DNA from: Actinomycetota bacterium
GTDB taxonomy: Bacteria > Actinomycetota > Actinomycetes > Nanopelagicales > Nanopelagicaceae
Assembly (NCBI GenBank): GCA_009703165.1
Contig: WLGP01000010.1
Coordinates: 1 to 12,026 of the forward strand
Reading direction: 5' to 3'
DNA length: 12,026 bases
Shown here piece by piece: positions 1 to 6,565 of the stretch. The position numbers and the translations under genes were made by a program. How positions within the stretch are numbered: position 1 is the first letter of the stretch; each line of letters opens with the position of its first letter. Below the pieces are notes generated by a model, which saw nothing but the letters and a program-made list of their open reading frames with translations, was not told the DNA's origin and ran no database searches.

Positions 1-1
1 T

Positions 2-73
2 AAGAACCTTAAGAACTTTACGGCTCTAGCTACAGGTTCATTGCTTCCATTGCGCTCTGCGTCACTGGGATAA
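2..73 (+). CDS. C-terminal end of a probable peptide ABC transporter substrate-binding protein (partial)
   Basis: A reading frame enters from the left edge and runs 23 codons to a TAA at 71-73. The visible tail contains ATGSLLPLRSASLG. Peptide-binding proteins of the SBP_bac_5 (DppA/OppA) family commonly end in a similar short segment with a 'G-x-L-x-L-R-S' flavour. The next four genes encode a complete Dpp-type permease/ATPase set with no binding protein, so a dppA-like gene is what would be expected here. Only the tail is present, so the family call rests on position plus a short resemblance. Its ligand would probably be a di- or oligopeptide, possibly a murein peptide, given the downstream genes. 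Confidence 0.55.
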   Translation, partial: KNLKNFTALATGSLLPLRSASLG

Positions 74-85
74 ATTAATAAAGGT

Positions 86-121
86 ATGCGGTGCGCCGAA
101 ACGAGGGCTGGCGCACCGCAT
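86..121 (+). promoter_or_regulatory. Intercistronic hairpin between binding-protein gene and permease gene
   Basis: Positions 86-97 (ATGCGGTGCGCC) pair perfectly with 110-121 around a 12-nt loop, giving a 12-bp GC-rich stem. The sequence after the stem (TACCCTTTC) has no T-run, so this is not a classical intrinsic terminator. It sits 12 nt after the binding-protein stop and 34 nt before the permease start. A 3'-end stabiliser or partial terminator, allowing more binding protein than permease, is the likely role. The stem is seen directly; the role is inferred. Confidence 0.7.
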
Positions 122-155
122 TACCCTTTCATAAAGAATTAAGGAGAACCCTTAC

Positions 156-1121
156 GTGAAATCCAGACTGCGTTCGACAGTCTTCTTCACTCGCCTAGCG
201 AGTGTGCTCACAACACTCTTTGGCATCTCAATTTTCGTCTTCATCGTTCTTCGCGTTATCCCTGGCGATTCAATTACCGGTTCACTCGGAATTGAGACAG
301 GTGCACTGAACGAAGAACAGATTGCAGCGCTTAAGGTCTACTACGGCATCGACAAATCACTTGTCGGACAGTACTTCTCGTGGATGAGTTCATTCCTCTC
401 TGGAGATTTTGGCTTTGCCTACTCCAACGGAGTCTCTGTTCTTGAACTGACCAAATCCGCCCTCCCTGTCACCATTCAGCTAGCGCTCTTTGGAACGATC
501 TCTGGCGTCATTATCGGAATTAGCGTTGGCATGTTTAGCGCGAGCAAGCCAGGCAGCACCCGCGACTTTGCTGGACAATTCTTCGGACTACTCGCCTTGG
601 CAGTGCCAGGCTTTGTTTTAAGTACAACAATCGTCACCATCATGGCCAATAAATTTGGTTACTTTCCAAATGGCTACGAATACATGTCGCCATGGGAAGA
701 CCCATGGATGAATTTCCAGCAGATGATGTTTCCGGGCTTAGTTCTTGGAATTGCCGTTGCTGCGCCCGTAATGCGTACGACGCGTTCTGCCCTCCTTGAG
801 ACAGTCGATAAGGACTTTATCCGTACTGCTTACGGAAAAGGCGTTAAACATAAGATTGTTCAGTACAAGCATGTACTTCGTAACTCACTTATTCCGATCG
901 TGACCATGACAGGTATTCAATTCGGATACCTTCTTGGCGGCGCAGTTATCGTGGAGAAGATCTTTGCTATGCCAGGTATGGGGCGGCAAATCCTCGATGC
1001 GATCAATAAGCGCGAATACGCGACCGTACAAAGTAGCGTCATGATCTTCGCGATTATGTTCGTTCTTATCAATGTCATTACAGACATGGTTTACCGACGT
1101 ATAGATCCGAGAATCAAATGA
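156..1121 (+). CDS. dppB: Dipeptide/oligopeptide ABC transporter permease, DppB type
   Basis: This is the first membrane subunit of a peptide importer in the cytoplasmic membrane. The 321-residue length is normal for DppB/OppB. Hydrophobic segments lie at roughly residues 11-33, 105-128, 141-163, 190-208, 243-266 and 293-313, as expected for six membrane helices. The cytoplasmic coupling loop that contacts the ATPases is at about residues 220-247 (DFIRTAYGKGV... followed by LRNSLIP), typical of the family. The GTG start at 156 is chosen because AAGGAGA at 141-147 lies 8 nt upstream and the first helix begins at once, as in homologues. The stop overlaps the next start (ATGA, 1118-1121), so the genes are translationally coupled. 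The family is certain. The substrate (dipeptide, tripeptide or murein peptide) cannot be read from the permease; the downstream genes suggest murein peptides. Confidence 0.93.
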   Translation: MKSRLRSTVFFTRLASVLTTLFGISIFVFIVLRVIPGDSITGSLGIETGALNEEQIAALKVYYGIDKSLVGQYFSWMSSFLSGDFGFAYSNGVSVLELTKSALPVTIQLALFGTISGVIIGISVGMFSASKPGSTRDFAGQFFGLLALAVPGFVLSTTIVTIMANKFGYFPNGYEYMSPWEDPWMNFQQMMFPGLVLGIAVAAPVMRTTRSALLETVDKDFIRTAYGKGVKHKIVQYKHVLRNSLIPIVTMTGIQFGYLLGGAVIVEKIFAMPGMGRQILDAINKREYATVQSSVMIFAIMFVLINVITDMVYRRIDPRIK

Positions 1122-1960
1122 GAGAAAAGACCTGGTTTTCGTATTACCTCAAGAGCACCAGCGGAGTCGTTGGTGGCATCTTGGTACTCATCATGGTGGC
1201 AATTTCCCTGCTATCGGCGCTGGGAATCACACCTCACGATCCATTGATTCAAGATCCAATCAATGCGCTACAAGGTCCTTCATCCCAATATTGGTTTGGT
1301 ACTGATCAATTCGGTCGCGACATCTTGTCTCGCTGTATGGATGGAATGCGTAGATCCATGTTGGTCTCAATCGTTGCCGTCTCCATCGCAACTCTTGTCG
1401 GTGTCCTGATGGGTATCGTGGGCGGCTACTTCGGCAAAGTTCTCGATGGATTTGTCGTTCGCTTCAGCGATGTCATCTTCGCCTTCCCAGCAATTCTCTT
1501 GGCTCTTGCAATCGTTAATAGCCTTGGAAATTCTTGGATCGATACCTCGATTGCGATCGCAGTTGTCTACACACCAATCTTTATCCGTGTAGCCCGCGGC
1601 CCGGTCTTGAGCGTTAAAGAGATGGATTATGTAAAAGCGGTACGAATCCTTGGTTTTTCAACTCCTAAGGTCCTCTTTAGCCACATCTTGCCTAACGTTC
1701 TTCCACCGATTGTTATTCAGATTGCACTCTCTATGTCATGGGCAATTCTCACCGAATCTGGCTTGAGCTTCCTTGGCCTTGGAACACAGCCACCTGATGC
1801 CTCACTCGGTCTTATGGTTTCAGAGGCGCAATCACTTGCAGCCTTTGCATGGTGGACCCTTGCCTTCCCATCGCTCTTTATCACTATCGCAGTAGTTGGG
1901 CTCAACCTCGTTGGTGATGGTCTTCGTGACTCTTTGGACCCTGCAAGAAGGAGTTCATAA
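1118..1960 (+). CDS. dppC: Dipeptide/oligopeptide ABC transporter permease, DppC type
   Basis: This is the second membrane subunit, partner of the preceding permease. It has 280 residues with an N-terminal helix at about 14-37, an extracytoplasmic stretch containing the family motif WFGTDQFGRDILSR, then further helices. The ATPase-coupling loop starts near residue 170 (DYVKAVRILGF, then ILPNVLPPIVI). The segment ESGLSFLGLGTQPPDASLG near the C-terminus is a hallmark of DppC/OppC. The ATG at 1118 overlaps the upstream TGA, and the TAA at 1958-1960 shares one base with the next ATG, with AAGAAGGAG at 1945-1953 serving as ribosome site for that next gene. DppB and DppC together form the translocation pore. 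The family is certain and the transported peptide is inferred only from context. Confidence 0.93.
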   Translation: MREKTWFSYYLKSTSGVVGGILVLIMVAISLLSALGITPHDPLIQDPINALQGPSSQYWFGTDQFGRDILSRCMDGMRRSMLVSIVAVSIATLVGVLMGIVGGYFGKVLDGFVVRFSDVIFAFPAILLALAIVNSLGNSWIDTSIAIAVVYTPIFIRVARGPVLSVKEMDYVKAVRILGFSTPKVLFSHILPNVLPPIVIQIALSMSWAILTESGLSFLGLGTQPPDASLGLMVSEAQSLAAFAWWTLAFPSLFITIAVVGLNLVGDGLRDSLDPARRSS

Positions 1961-2928
1961 TGTCGAAGCCACTTATTGAAATTTCAAATCTCACAGTCAG
2001 CACCACTGACGATAACCGCACACTGGTCAACGATGTCTCATTTAGCATCGCCCCAGGAGAAGCAGTTGGCGTTGTAGGAGAGTCAGGATCTGGAAAGACT
2101 CTGACAGCACTCTCTCTTTTAGGTTTGTTACCTCGCGGAGTTCATGCCACATCAGGTTCGATTACATATGGCGGCAAAGATCTTCTCACTGCAGATAGAG
2201 AGACTTTGCGCTCGATTCGCGGTAACGAGATTGCCATGATCTACCAGGATCCAATGACTGCTCTTAACCCAGTCATGAAACTTGGCGCACAGCTGATTGA
2301 AGTTATCCAATCTCATGGTGGAGATACCAGCAATGCAATGGAGCGCGTCCTCACTGCATTTTCAGAGGTGGGAATTCCTGATCCAAAGCGTGCCTATGAG
2401 AGCTACCCACATGAATTCTCAGGTGGAATGCGCCAGCGCGTGATGATTGCAATGGCTTTGATCCTCTCGCCACAATTGTTGATCGCCGATGAGCCAACTA
2501 CCGCACTCGATGTAACAATCCAGCAGCAGATCCTCGCTCTTGTCATGCAAGAGCGACGTAAACGCAACATGTCGATGCTCTGGATTACCCACGATCTTGG
2601 AGTCGTTGCAAATCTTGTTGATCGCGTCATTGTTATGTATGCCGGACGTATCGTTGAGGTCGGTAGCGTGAAGGAAGTCTTCACCAACCCACAACACCCT
2701 TACACAGCAGGGCTTTTGGCATCTCTTCCTAAGGCCTCAGATAAGAACCGCACGCGTCTTCTCTCAATTCCTGGCATTCCACCTAAACCGTGGACCGTTG
2801 GAGAGAGCTGCGCCTTTAGCCCACGTTGTAGCAAAGCCGATCAACAGTGCAGATCATCACTTCCAGTACTTGCCACAAATACACATACAGATGCTGCATG
2901 TTTTCATCTGATGGGAGATAACTCATGA
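1960..2928 (+). CDS. dppD: Peptide ABC transporter ATP-binding protein, DppD type
   Basis: This is one of two cytoplasmic ATPases that power the peptide importer. The 322 residues contain a Walker A motif GESGSGKT at 40-47, a Q-loop IYQDP at 94-98, an ABC signature SGGMRQR at 154-160, and a Walker B ending in D177 with catalytic E178. The C-terminal oligopeptide-transport domain follows (NPQHPYTAGLLASLP). The tail then has cysteines spaced C-x5-C-x6-C plus a later C. In characterised DppD proteins this pattern holds a 4Fe-4S cluster. The ATG at 1960 shares one base with the upstream TAA and has a good ribosome site 6 nt away. It overlaps dppF by ATGA. All residues needed for ATP hydrolysis are present. 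DppD is the conventional name for the first of the paired ATPases. Confidence 0.94.
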   Translation: MSKPLIEISNLTVSTTDDNRTLVNDVSFSIAPGEAVGVVGESGSGKTLTALSLLGLLPRGVHATSGSITYGGKDLLTADRETLRSIRGNEIAMIYQDPMTALNPVMKLGAQLIEVIQSHGGDTSNAMERVLTAFSEVGIPDPKRAYESYPHEFSGGMRQRVMIAMALILSPQLLIADEPTTALDVTIQQQILALVMQERRKRNMSMLWITHDLGVVANLVDRVIVMYAGRIVEVGSVKEVFTNPQHPYTAGLLASLPKASDKNRTRLLSIPGIPPKPWTVGESCAFSPRCSKADQQCRSSLPVLATNTHTDAACFHLMGDNS

Positions 2929-3872
2929 CTCTTTCAATTACAGATGTCACAAAGCGCTACAAGATTCGAGTCACTCGCGCCCAAGTAAATGCGCTCAATG
3001 GAGTAACGATCGATCTTCCTGCAAAGAAGACCTTAGGTATTGTCGGCGAGAGCGGTTGTGGAAAATCAACTCTTGCTCGAATGATTGTCGGTCTTGAGCA
3101 ACCATCATCAGGAACGGTTACGTGGAACGGCGAACCAATCTTTGATAAAGCTCGCAATATGCTCTCGAGCAAGCACTCAAATATCCAACTGGTATTTCAG
3201 GATCCATACTCATCTCTCAACCCGCGCCAGAAGATTGGCGACTCGATCGCTGAAGTTCTTACAGTTCATCACCTTGTAGAGAAAGATGCAGTACAGGCAA
3301 GGATCGCTGAATTACTGACAGAGGTCGGAATTAGCCCAGAGCTGGCTCACCGCTACCCACATCAACTCTCTGGCGGACAGCGTCAACGTGTGAGCATCGC
3401 ACGCGCACTTGCATCGCAACCAGATCTCCTTGTTCTCGATGAACCGGTATCGGCACTTGATGTATCTGTACGTGCAGAGGTGATGAACCTTTTGATCGAC
3501 CTTCGTGAACGTTTAGGACTTACCTACATCTTTATCAGCCACGATCTCTCGATGATTCGCCACATCTCAGATCAGATCGCTGTGATGTATCTAGGAAAGA
3601 TTGTTGAATCTGGTCCATGGGATTCTGTCTTGGAAAATCCACAGCACCCATATACAAAGGCGTTGATTGCAGCGATGCCAGATCACACAGAGGTGGGAAA
3701 TAACGCCTACGAAGCACCACTCAAGGGCGAAGTTCCAGATCCTGCATCGATGCCAACAGGGTGCGCCTTCCATTTGCGTTGCCCGATAGCAGTTCCCTCA
3801 TGTTCAACCAACGCCCAAACGTTGCGCGAGATTGAGCCCAACCATCAGATCGCATGCCAGGAGGTTAAGTAG
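2925..3872 (+). CDS. dppF: Peptide ABC transporter ATP-binding protein, DppF type
   Basis: This is the second cytoplasmic ATPase of the importer, forming a heterodimer with the preceding one. The 315 residues contain Walker A GESGCGKST at 41-49, a Q-loop VFQDPYSSLNP, a signature LSGGQ at 148-152, and a Walker B ending D172 with E173, followed by the SALD D-loop. The C-terminal domain has the NPQHPYTKALIAAMP motif, then cysteines with the same C-x5-C-x6-C spacing as the partner and one more near the end (IACQEVK). The ATG at 2925 overlaps the upstream stop (ATGA). The TAG at 3870-3872 abuts the AnmK start directly, tying the importer to an amino-sugar kinase in one operon. The family is certain and the peptide substrate is inferred. 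Confidence 0.94.
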   Translation: MTLSITDVTKRYKIRVTRAQVNALNGVTIDLPAKKTLGIVGESGCGKSTLARMIVGLEQPSSGTVTWNGEPIFDKARNMLSSKHSNIQLVFQDPYSSLNPRQKIGDSIAEVLTVHHLVEKDAVQARIAELLTEVGISPELAHRYPHQLSGGQRQRVSIARALASQPDLLVLDEPVSALDVSVRAEVMNLLIDLRERLGLTYIFISHDLSMIRHISDQIAVMYLGKIVESGPWDSVLENPQHPYTKALIAAMPDHTEVGNNAYEAPLKGEVPDPASMPTGCAFHLRCPIAVPSCSTNAQTLREIEPNHQIACQEVK

Positions 3873-5039
3873 ATGAAAGTTATTGGAATGATCTCTGGAA
3901 CATCCTTTGATGGCATTGATGCCGGCTGCTATGAAATCTCAGTAAGCGATGGAGTAATGAGTGCTGAGCTCATTGGTTTTGAAAGTTATGAGTACCAAGA
4001 TCATGTACACGACCTGATCGCAAAGGCGATGCCACCTCAGATGACCGACCTTGAGACTGTCTGCATCCTAGATACTTACGTTGGCCAAGAATTTGCTCGC
4101 GCAGCAGTTGATCTCTCAAAACGACTTAACGTCACTGCAGATCTGATCGTCTCGCACGGTCAGACCGTCTATCACTGGATTGATAGCGACCATAAAGCGC
4201 GCGGAACGCTACAGATTGGCGAACCAACATGGATTGCAGAGGCAACTGGAGTCACAGTGCTTTCAAATATCCGCTCACGCGATGTTGTCGTCGGCGGACA
4301 TGGTGCACCCCTTGTGAGCATCTTGGATCAACTCTTACTTGGAGCTCACGACGAACCTGTTGCTGCGCTCAATCTTGGTGGAATTTCAAATGTAACCGTA
4401 ACTGGCAAAGGGTTAACGCCAATTGCCTATGACATTGGACCGGCAAATGGTCTCCTTGATGCCGCAATCTCTGCCTACACCAATGGCGCTTCTCATTACG
4501 ATGACGCCGGAAAGATTGCAGCGGCCGGAACAGTTAATCAAGAGATCTTAAAGAAACTTCTTGCAGAGCCTTACTACGCACTTTCTGCTCCAAAGTCGAC
4601 TGGCAAAGAGCTCTTCCACCTTCCATATATCACCGATCATTTTGGCGATATCTCAACGTGGAAGATCGAAGATGTGATGGCAACTTTGCTCGAACTCACA
4701 GTTGAGACAGTTGCTCTCGATGTTGAAAAATACAAAGTCTCACAACTCTTTGTTGCAGGAGGCGGTAGCGCCAACCCTGTGATGATGGCAGCACTTGCTG
4801 CACGCCTTGCACCTTGCGAAGTGCTAACAATGAGTTCACTTGGAGTAGATCCTCGCCAGAAAGAGGCGCTGGCATTTGCGATTATGGGTTATCTCTCAGC
4901 CCACGGTCAGCCAGGTTCGATTCCATCATGTACCGGTGCTGGCAAGGCGACAATTCTTGGATCATTTACTCCCGGAAGTGGCCCGCTACAACTTCCAGCA
5001 CCGCTTGCAACTGCGCCAACTAAACTCGTTATCGCCTAA
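3873..5039 (+). CDS. anmK: Anhydro-N-acetylmuramic acid kinase
   Basis: AnmK opens the 1,6-anhydro ring of anhydro-N-acetylmuramic acid and phosphorylates it with ATP to MurNAc-6-phosphate, a cytoplasmic step of murein recycling. At 388 residues it is of normal family length. The phosphate-loop motif GTSFDG is at 9-14, SHGQT at 94-98, GGHGAPLV at 141-148, NLGGISN at 167-173, a catalytic-Asp motif DIGPAN at 187-192 (D187), and GGGSANP at 296-302. Three positions differ from the pattern I know from E. coli (GGQGAP and DTGPGN): H143, I188 and A191. A strong ribosome site AGGAGG (3859-3864) lies 8 nt before the ATG, and the upstream stop ends at 3872, so the gene is coupled to the peptide importer. 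Its end overlaps the opposite-strand acetyltransferase by 4 nt. Family call firm; a shifted sugar preference is possible. Confidence 0.93.
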   Translation: MKVIGMISGTSFDGIDAGCYEISVSDGVMSAELIGFESYEYQDHVHDLIAKAMPPQMTDLETVCILDTYVGQEFARAAVDLSKRLNVTADLIVSHGQTVYHWIDSDHKARGTLQIGEPTWIAEATGVTVLSNIRSRDVVVGGHGAPLVSILDQLLLGAHDEPVAALNLGGISNVTVTGKGLTPIAYDIGPANGLLDAAISAYTNGASHYDDAGKIAAAGTVNQEILKKLLAEPYYALSAPKSTGKELFHLPYITDHFGDISTWKIEDVMATLLELTVETVALDVEKYKVSQLFVAGGGSANPVMMAALAARLAPCEVLTMSSLGVDPRQKEALAFAIMGYLSAHGQPGSIPSCTGAGKATILGSFTPGSGPLQLPAPLATAPTKLVIA

Positions 5040-5049
5040 ACGTTTAGGC
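5034..5049. repeat. 16-bp perfect palindrome at the convergent gene ends
   Basis: GCCTAAACGTTTAGGC reads the same on both strands. It contains the TAA stop of anmK (5037-5039) and the TAG stop of the opposite-strand acetyltransferase (5036-5038 on the plus strand). As RNA from either strand it could fold to a 6-bp stem with a 4-nt loop. There is no long T-run on either side, so it would be at most a weak bidirectional 3'-end element. It may simply reflect two stop codons facing each other. Confidence 0.5.
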
Positions 5050-5533
5050 TAGCAATGAGCTCTATCTCCAGCGCCGCCCATTCAGGTGTCGTTCGAGATT
5101 TTCCAGTCGGAGTAAATCCATTCTTGAGATATAAAGAATTAGCGATTTCATTATCTGCAAAGACCCACAAAGTCATCTGGGTAAATCCGCGCCCTGCAAT
5201 GCGATCCATCGCCTCGTGTAGCCCTTTCTTGCCAAAGCCACGGCCAGCAGATTCAGGATCTACATATAGCGAAAAGAGATGGCCGCGCGAGACATCATCT
5301 TTATCGCTACCGATTCGAAAGACTCCCACGATCTTCTCGTCATCGAGCAAGAGAAGAGTCTGCTTATCTCCTGGGGTTTCAATACTTGTGCGCCATAACT
5401 GCTCGGCACTTTCAGGCGTAAAGGATTCACGCGCACTTTCCGAGAGCACATTTGCATACGAGATAGTCCAACAACGCAAGAAGATTGCGGCGATTACAGG
5501 TAGATCATCAACTGTTGCATCCCTAAACTCCAT
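5036..5533 (-). CDS. GNAT-family N-acetyltransferase
   Basis: This is a 165-residue acetyl-CoA-dependent acetyltransferase of the GNAT superfamily, cytoplasmic. The acetyl-CoA pyrophosphate-binding motif (motif A) is visible as LYVDPESAGRGFGKKGLHE, with AGRGFG at 96-101. Motif B follows as LWVFADNEIANSLYLKNGF at about 122-140. The start is placed at the ATG whose complement is 5531-5533, giving MEFRDATVDDLP, the usual GNAT beginning. The open frame continues upstream to 5662 but would run antisense through the start of the epimerase gene. Only 12 bp separate this start from the epimerase ATG and I see no good ribosome site, so translation may be leaderless. It is the only minus-strand gene in the window, convergent with anmK (4-nt overlap) and divergent from the epimerase. 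The acetyl acceptor is unknown; a cell-wall amino sugar or peptide is only a guess from the neighbours. Confidence 0.85.
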   Translation of the reverse strand: MEFRDATVDDLPVIAAIFLRCWTISYANVLSESARESFTPESAEQLWRTSIETPGDKQTLLLLDDEKIVGVFRIGSDKDDVSRGHLFSLYVDPESAGRGFGKKGLHEAMDRIAGRGFTQMTLWVFADNEIANSLYLKNGFTPTGKSRTTPEWAALEIELIASLNV

Positions 5534-5545
5534 GGCGGTAAGTCT

Positions 5546-6565
5546 ATGAGTTCTCTCGACTTTACATTGGGTCGCCACGAAGTCACTTTGCGCGAACCAT
5601 TTATCACCGCCCTTCGCAGAGTTGAGCAGTATCCAGTCATCACATTTACCATCAGCGATCAATCTGGAAACTTTGGTGCTGGGGAAGCCGTTGCAACGCC
5701 AGCAATTGTGGGGGATTCACTTGAGGAGATCGAAAAGGATTTAACACAAGTCATCACACCAGCCTTGCGCAGTGTGACCGCACTTGATCAAGGACTTATG
5801 CAACTTGCAGAGGTAGGAGTTGCGCCAAGTAGTAGAGCAGCAGCAGATGTTGCGCTACGAAGTTACTTTGCCCATAAATCCGGTGCGACACTGGCTGCAT
5901 CGCTTTCGGTAACTACCAATCAGATTCGCACTGATGTAACTGTTCCAGTTGCAGAACCTGATGCTCTAGAAGAGATAGTTTCTCAACGACTGTCTCAAGG
6001 ATTTTCATCGCTCAAAGTTAAGTTAAAGAGTGAACCCTTGGAGAAGAATCTTGAAGTGATGAAGGTGATTTCTGGCCTGGTGCAAGGGCGAGCATCTCTA
6101 CGTGTCGATCCAAATCAGGCGTGGGACTTTGAATACAGTGCCGCTTTCCTGCAAGGCCTTGCAACGTTAGGAATCGAGATTGAATACCTTGAACAACCGG
6201 TAGGTAGGCACGAGATAGATGCACTCTCACAATTACAAAAGTTGAACTTAGCGCCAATCATGGCCGATGAGTCACTCTTTACACTGGGCGATCTTGAGAA
6301 GTTGCTCAAGGTAAAGGCCTGCACCTGGGTCAATGTAAAACTTCTTAAAAGTGGTGGCATCACACTCGCACTTGAGATTGCCCAGCGCGCTAGCGATGAA
6401 GGTCTCAAGGTCTCGATTGGAAGCATGATGGAAGGTGCCGGGGGAGTACATGCTGCAGCGCTATTGGCCGCAGCTATCGCGCCAGAGTTGATCCATGACC
6501 TTGATGCTGCGTGGTGGCATAGAGATAGCGCAATTGGCTATAGAGATGGTTGGCTAGCGCTATGA
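5546..6565 (+). CDS. Dipeptide epimerase of the enolase superfamily (L-Ala-D/L-Glu epimerase type)
   Basis: This enzyme probably inverts the second residue of murein-derived L-Ala-D-Glu, giving L-Ala-L-Glu that ordinary peptidases can cut. It has 339 residues, normal for the family. An N-terminal capping domain (LREPFITALRRVEQYP) precedes the barrel. Expected barrel residues are present: K157-V-K159, D188 (RVDPNQAWD), E216 (YLEQP), D241 (MADES) and K265 (NVKLLKSGG). The first lysine motif plus K265 supply the acid/base pair, and the acidic trio binds Mg2+. Near the C-terminus D318-L-D320 matches the D-x-D motif that binds the dipeptide amino group, which favours a dipeptide epimerase over muconate or succinylbenzoate enzymes. 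The ATG at 5546 fits homologues but has little ribosome site. It overlaps the following hydrolase by ATGA. Exact dipeptide preference is inferred from context. Confidence 0.9.
   Translation: MSSLDFTLGRHEVTLREPFITALRRVEQYPVITFTISDQSGNFGAGEAVATPAIVGDSLEEIEKDLTQVITPALRSVTALDQGLMQLAEVGVAPSSRAAADVALRSYFAHKSGATLAASLSVTTNQIRTDVTVPVAEPDALEEIVSQRLSQGFSSLKVKLKSEPLEKNLEVMKVISGLVQGRASLRVDPNQAWDFEYSAAFLQGLATLGIEIEYLEQPVGRHEIDALSQLQKLNLAPIMADESLFTLGDLEKLLKVKACTWVNVKLLKSGGITLALEIAQRASDEGLKVSIGSMMEGAGGVHAAALLAAAIAPELIHDLDAAWWHRDSAIGYRDGWLAL

Noticed and set aside
5055..5549. 164-codon plus-strand open frame across the acetyltransferase
   Set aside because: It is the complement shadow of a gene with clear GNAT motifs; its own translation has no recognisable domain.
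5534..5662. N-terminal extension of the acetyltransferase to an upstream ATG (plus-strand 5662)
   Set aside because: The added 43 residues do not look like the start of a GNAT domain and would run antisense through the conserved beginning of the epimerase; MEFRDATVDD at 5533 is the natural start.
6550..6561. TTG start for the S12 hydrolase
   Set aside because: It adds only four residues; the ATG at 6562 gives the ATGA overlap used by other genes in this operon.
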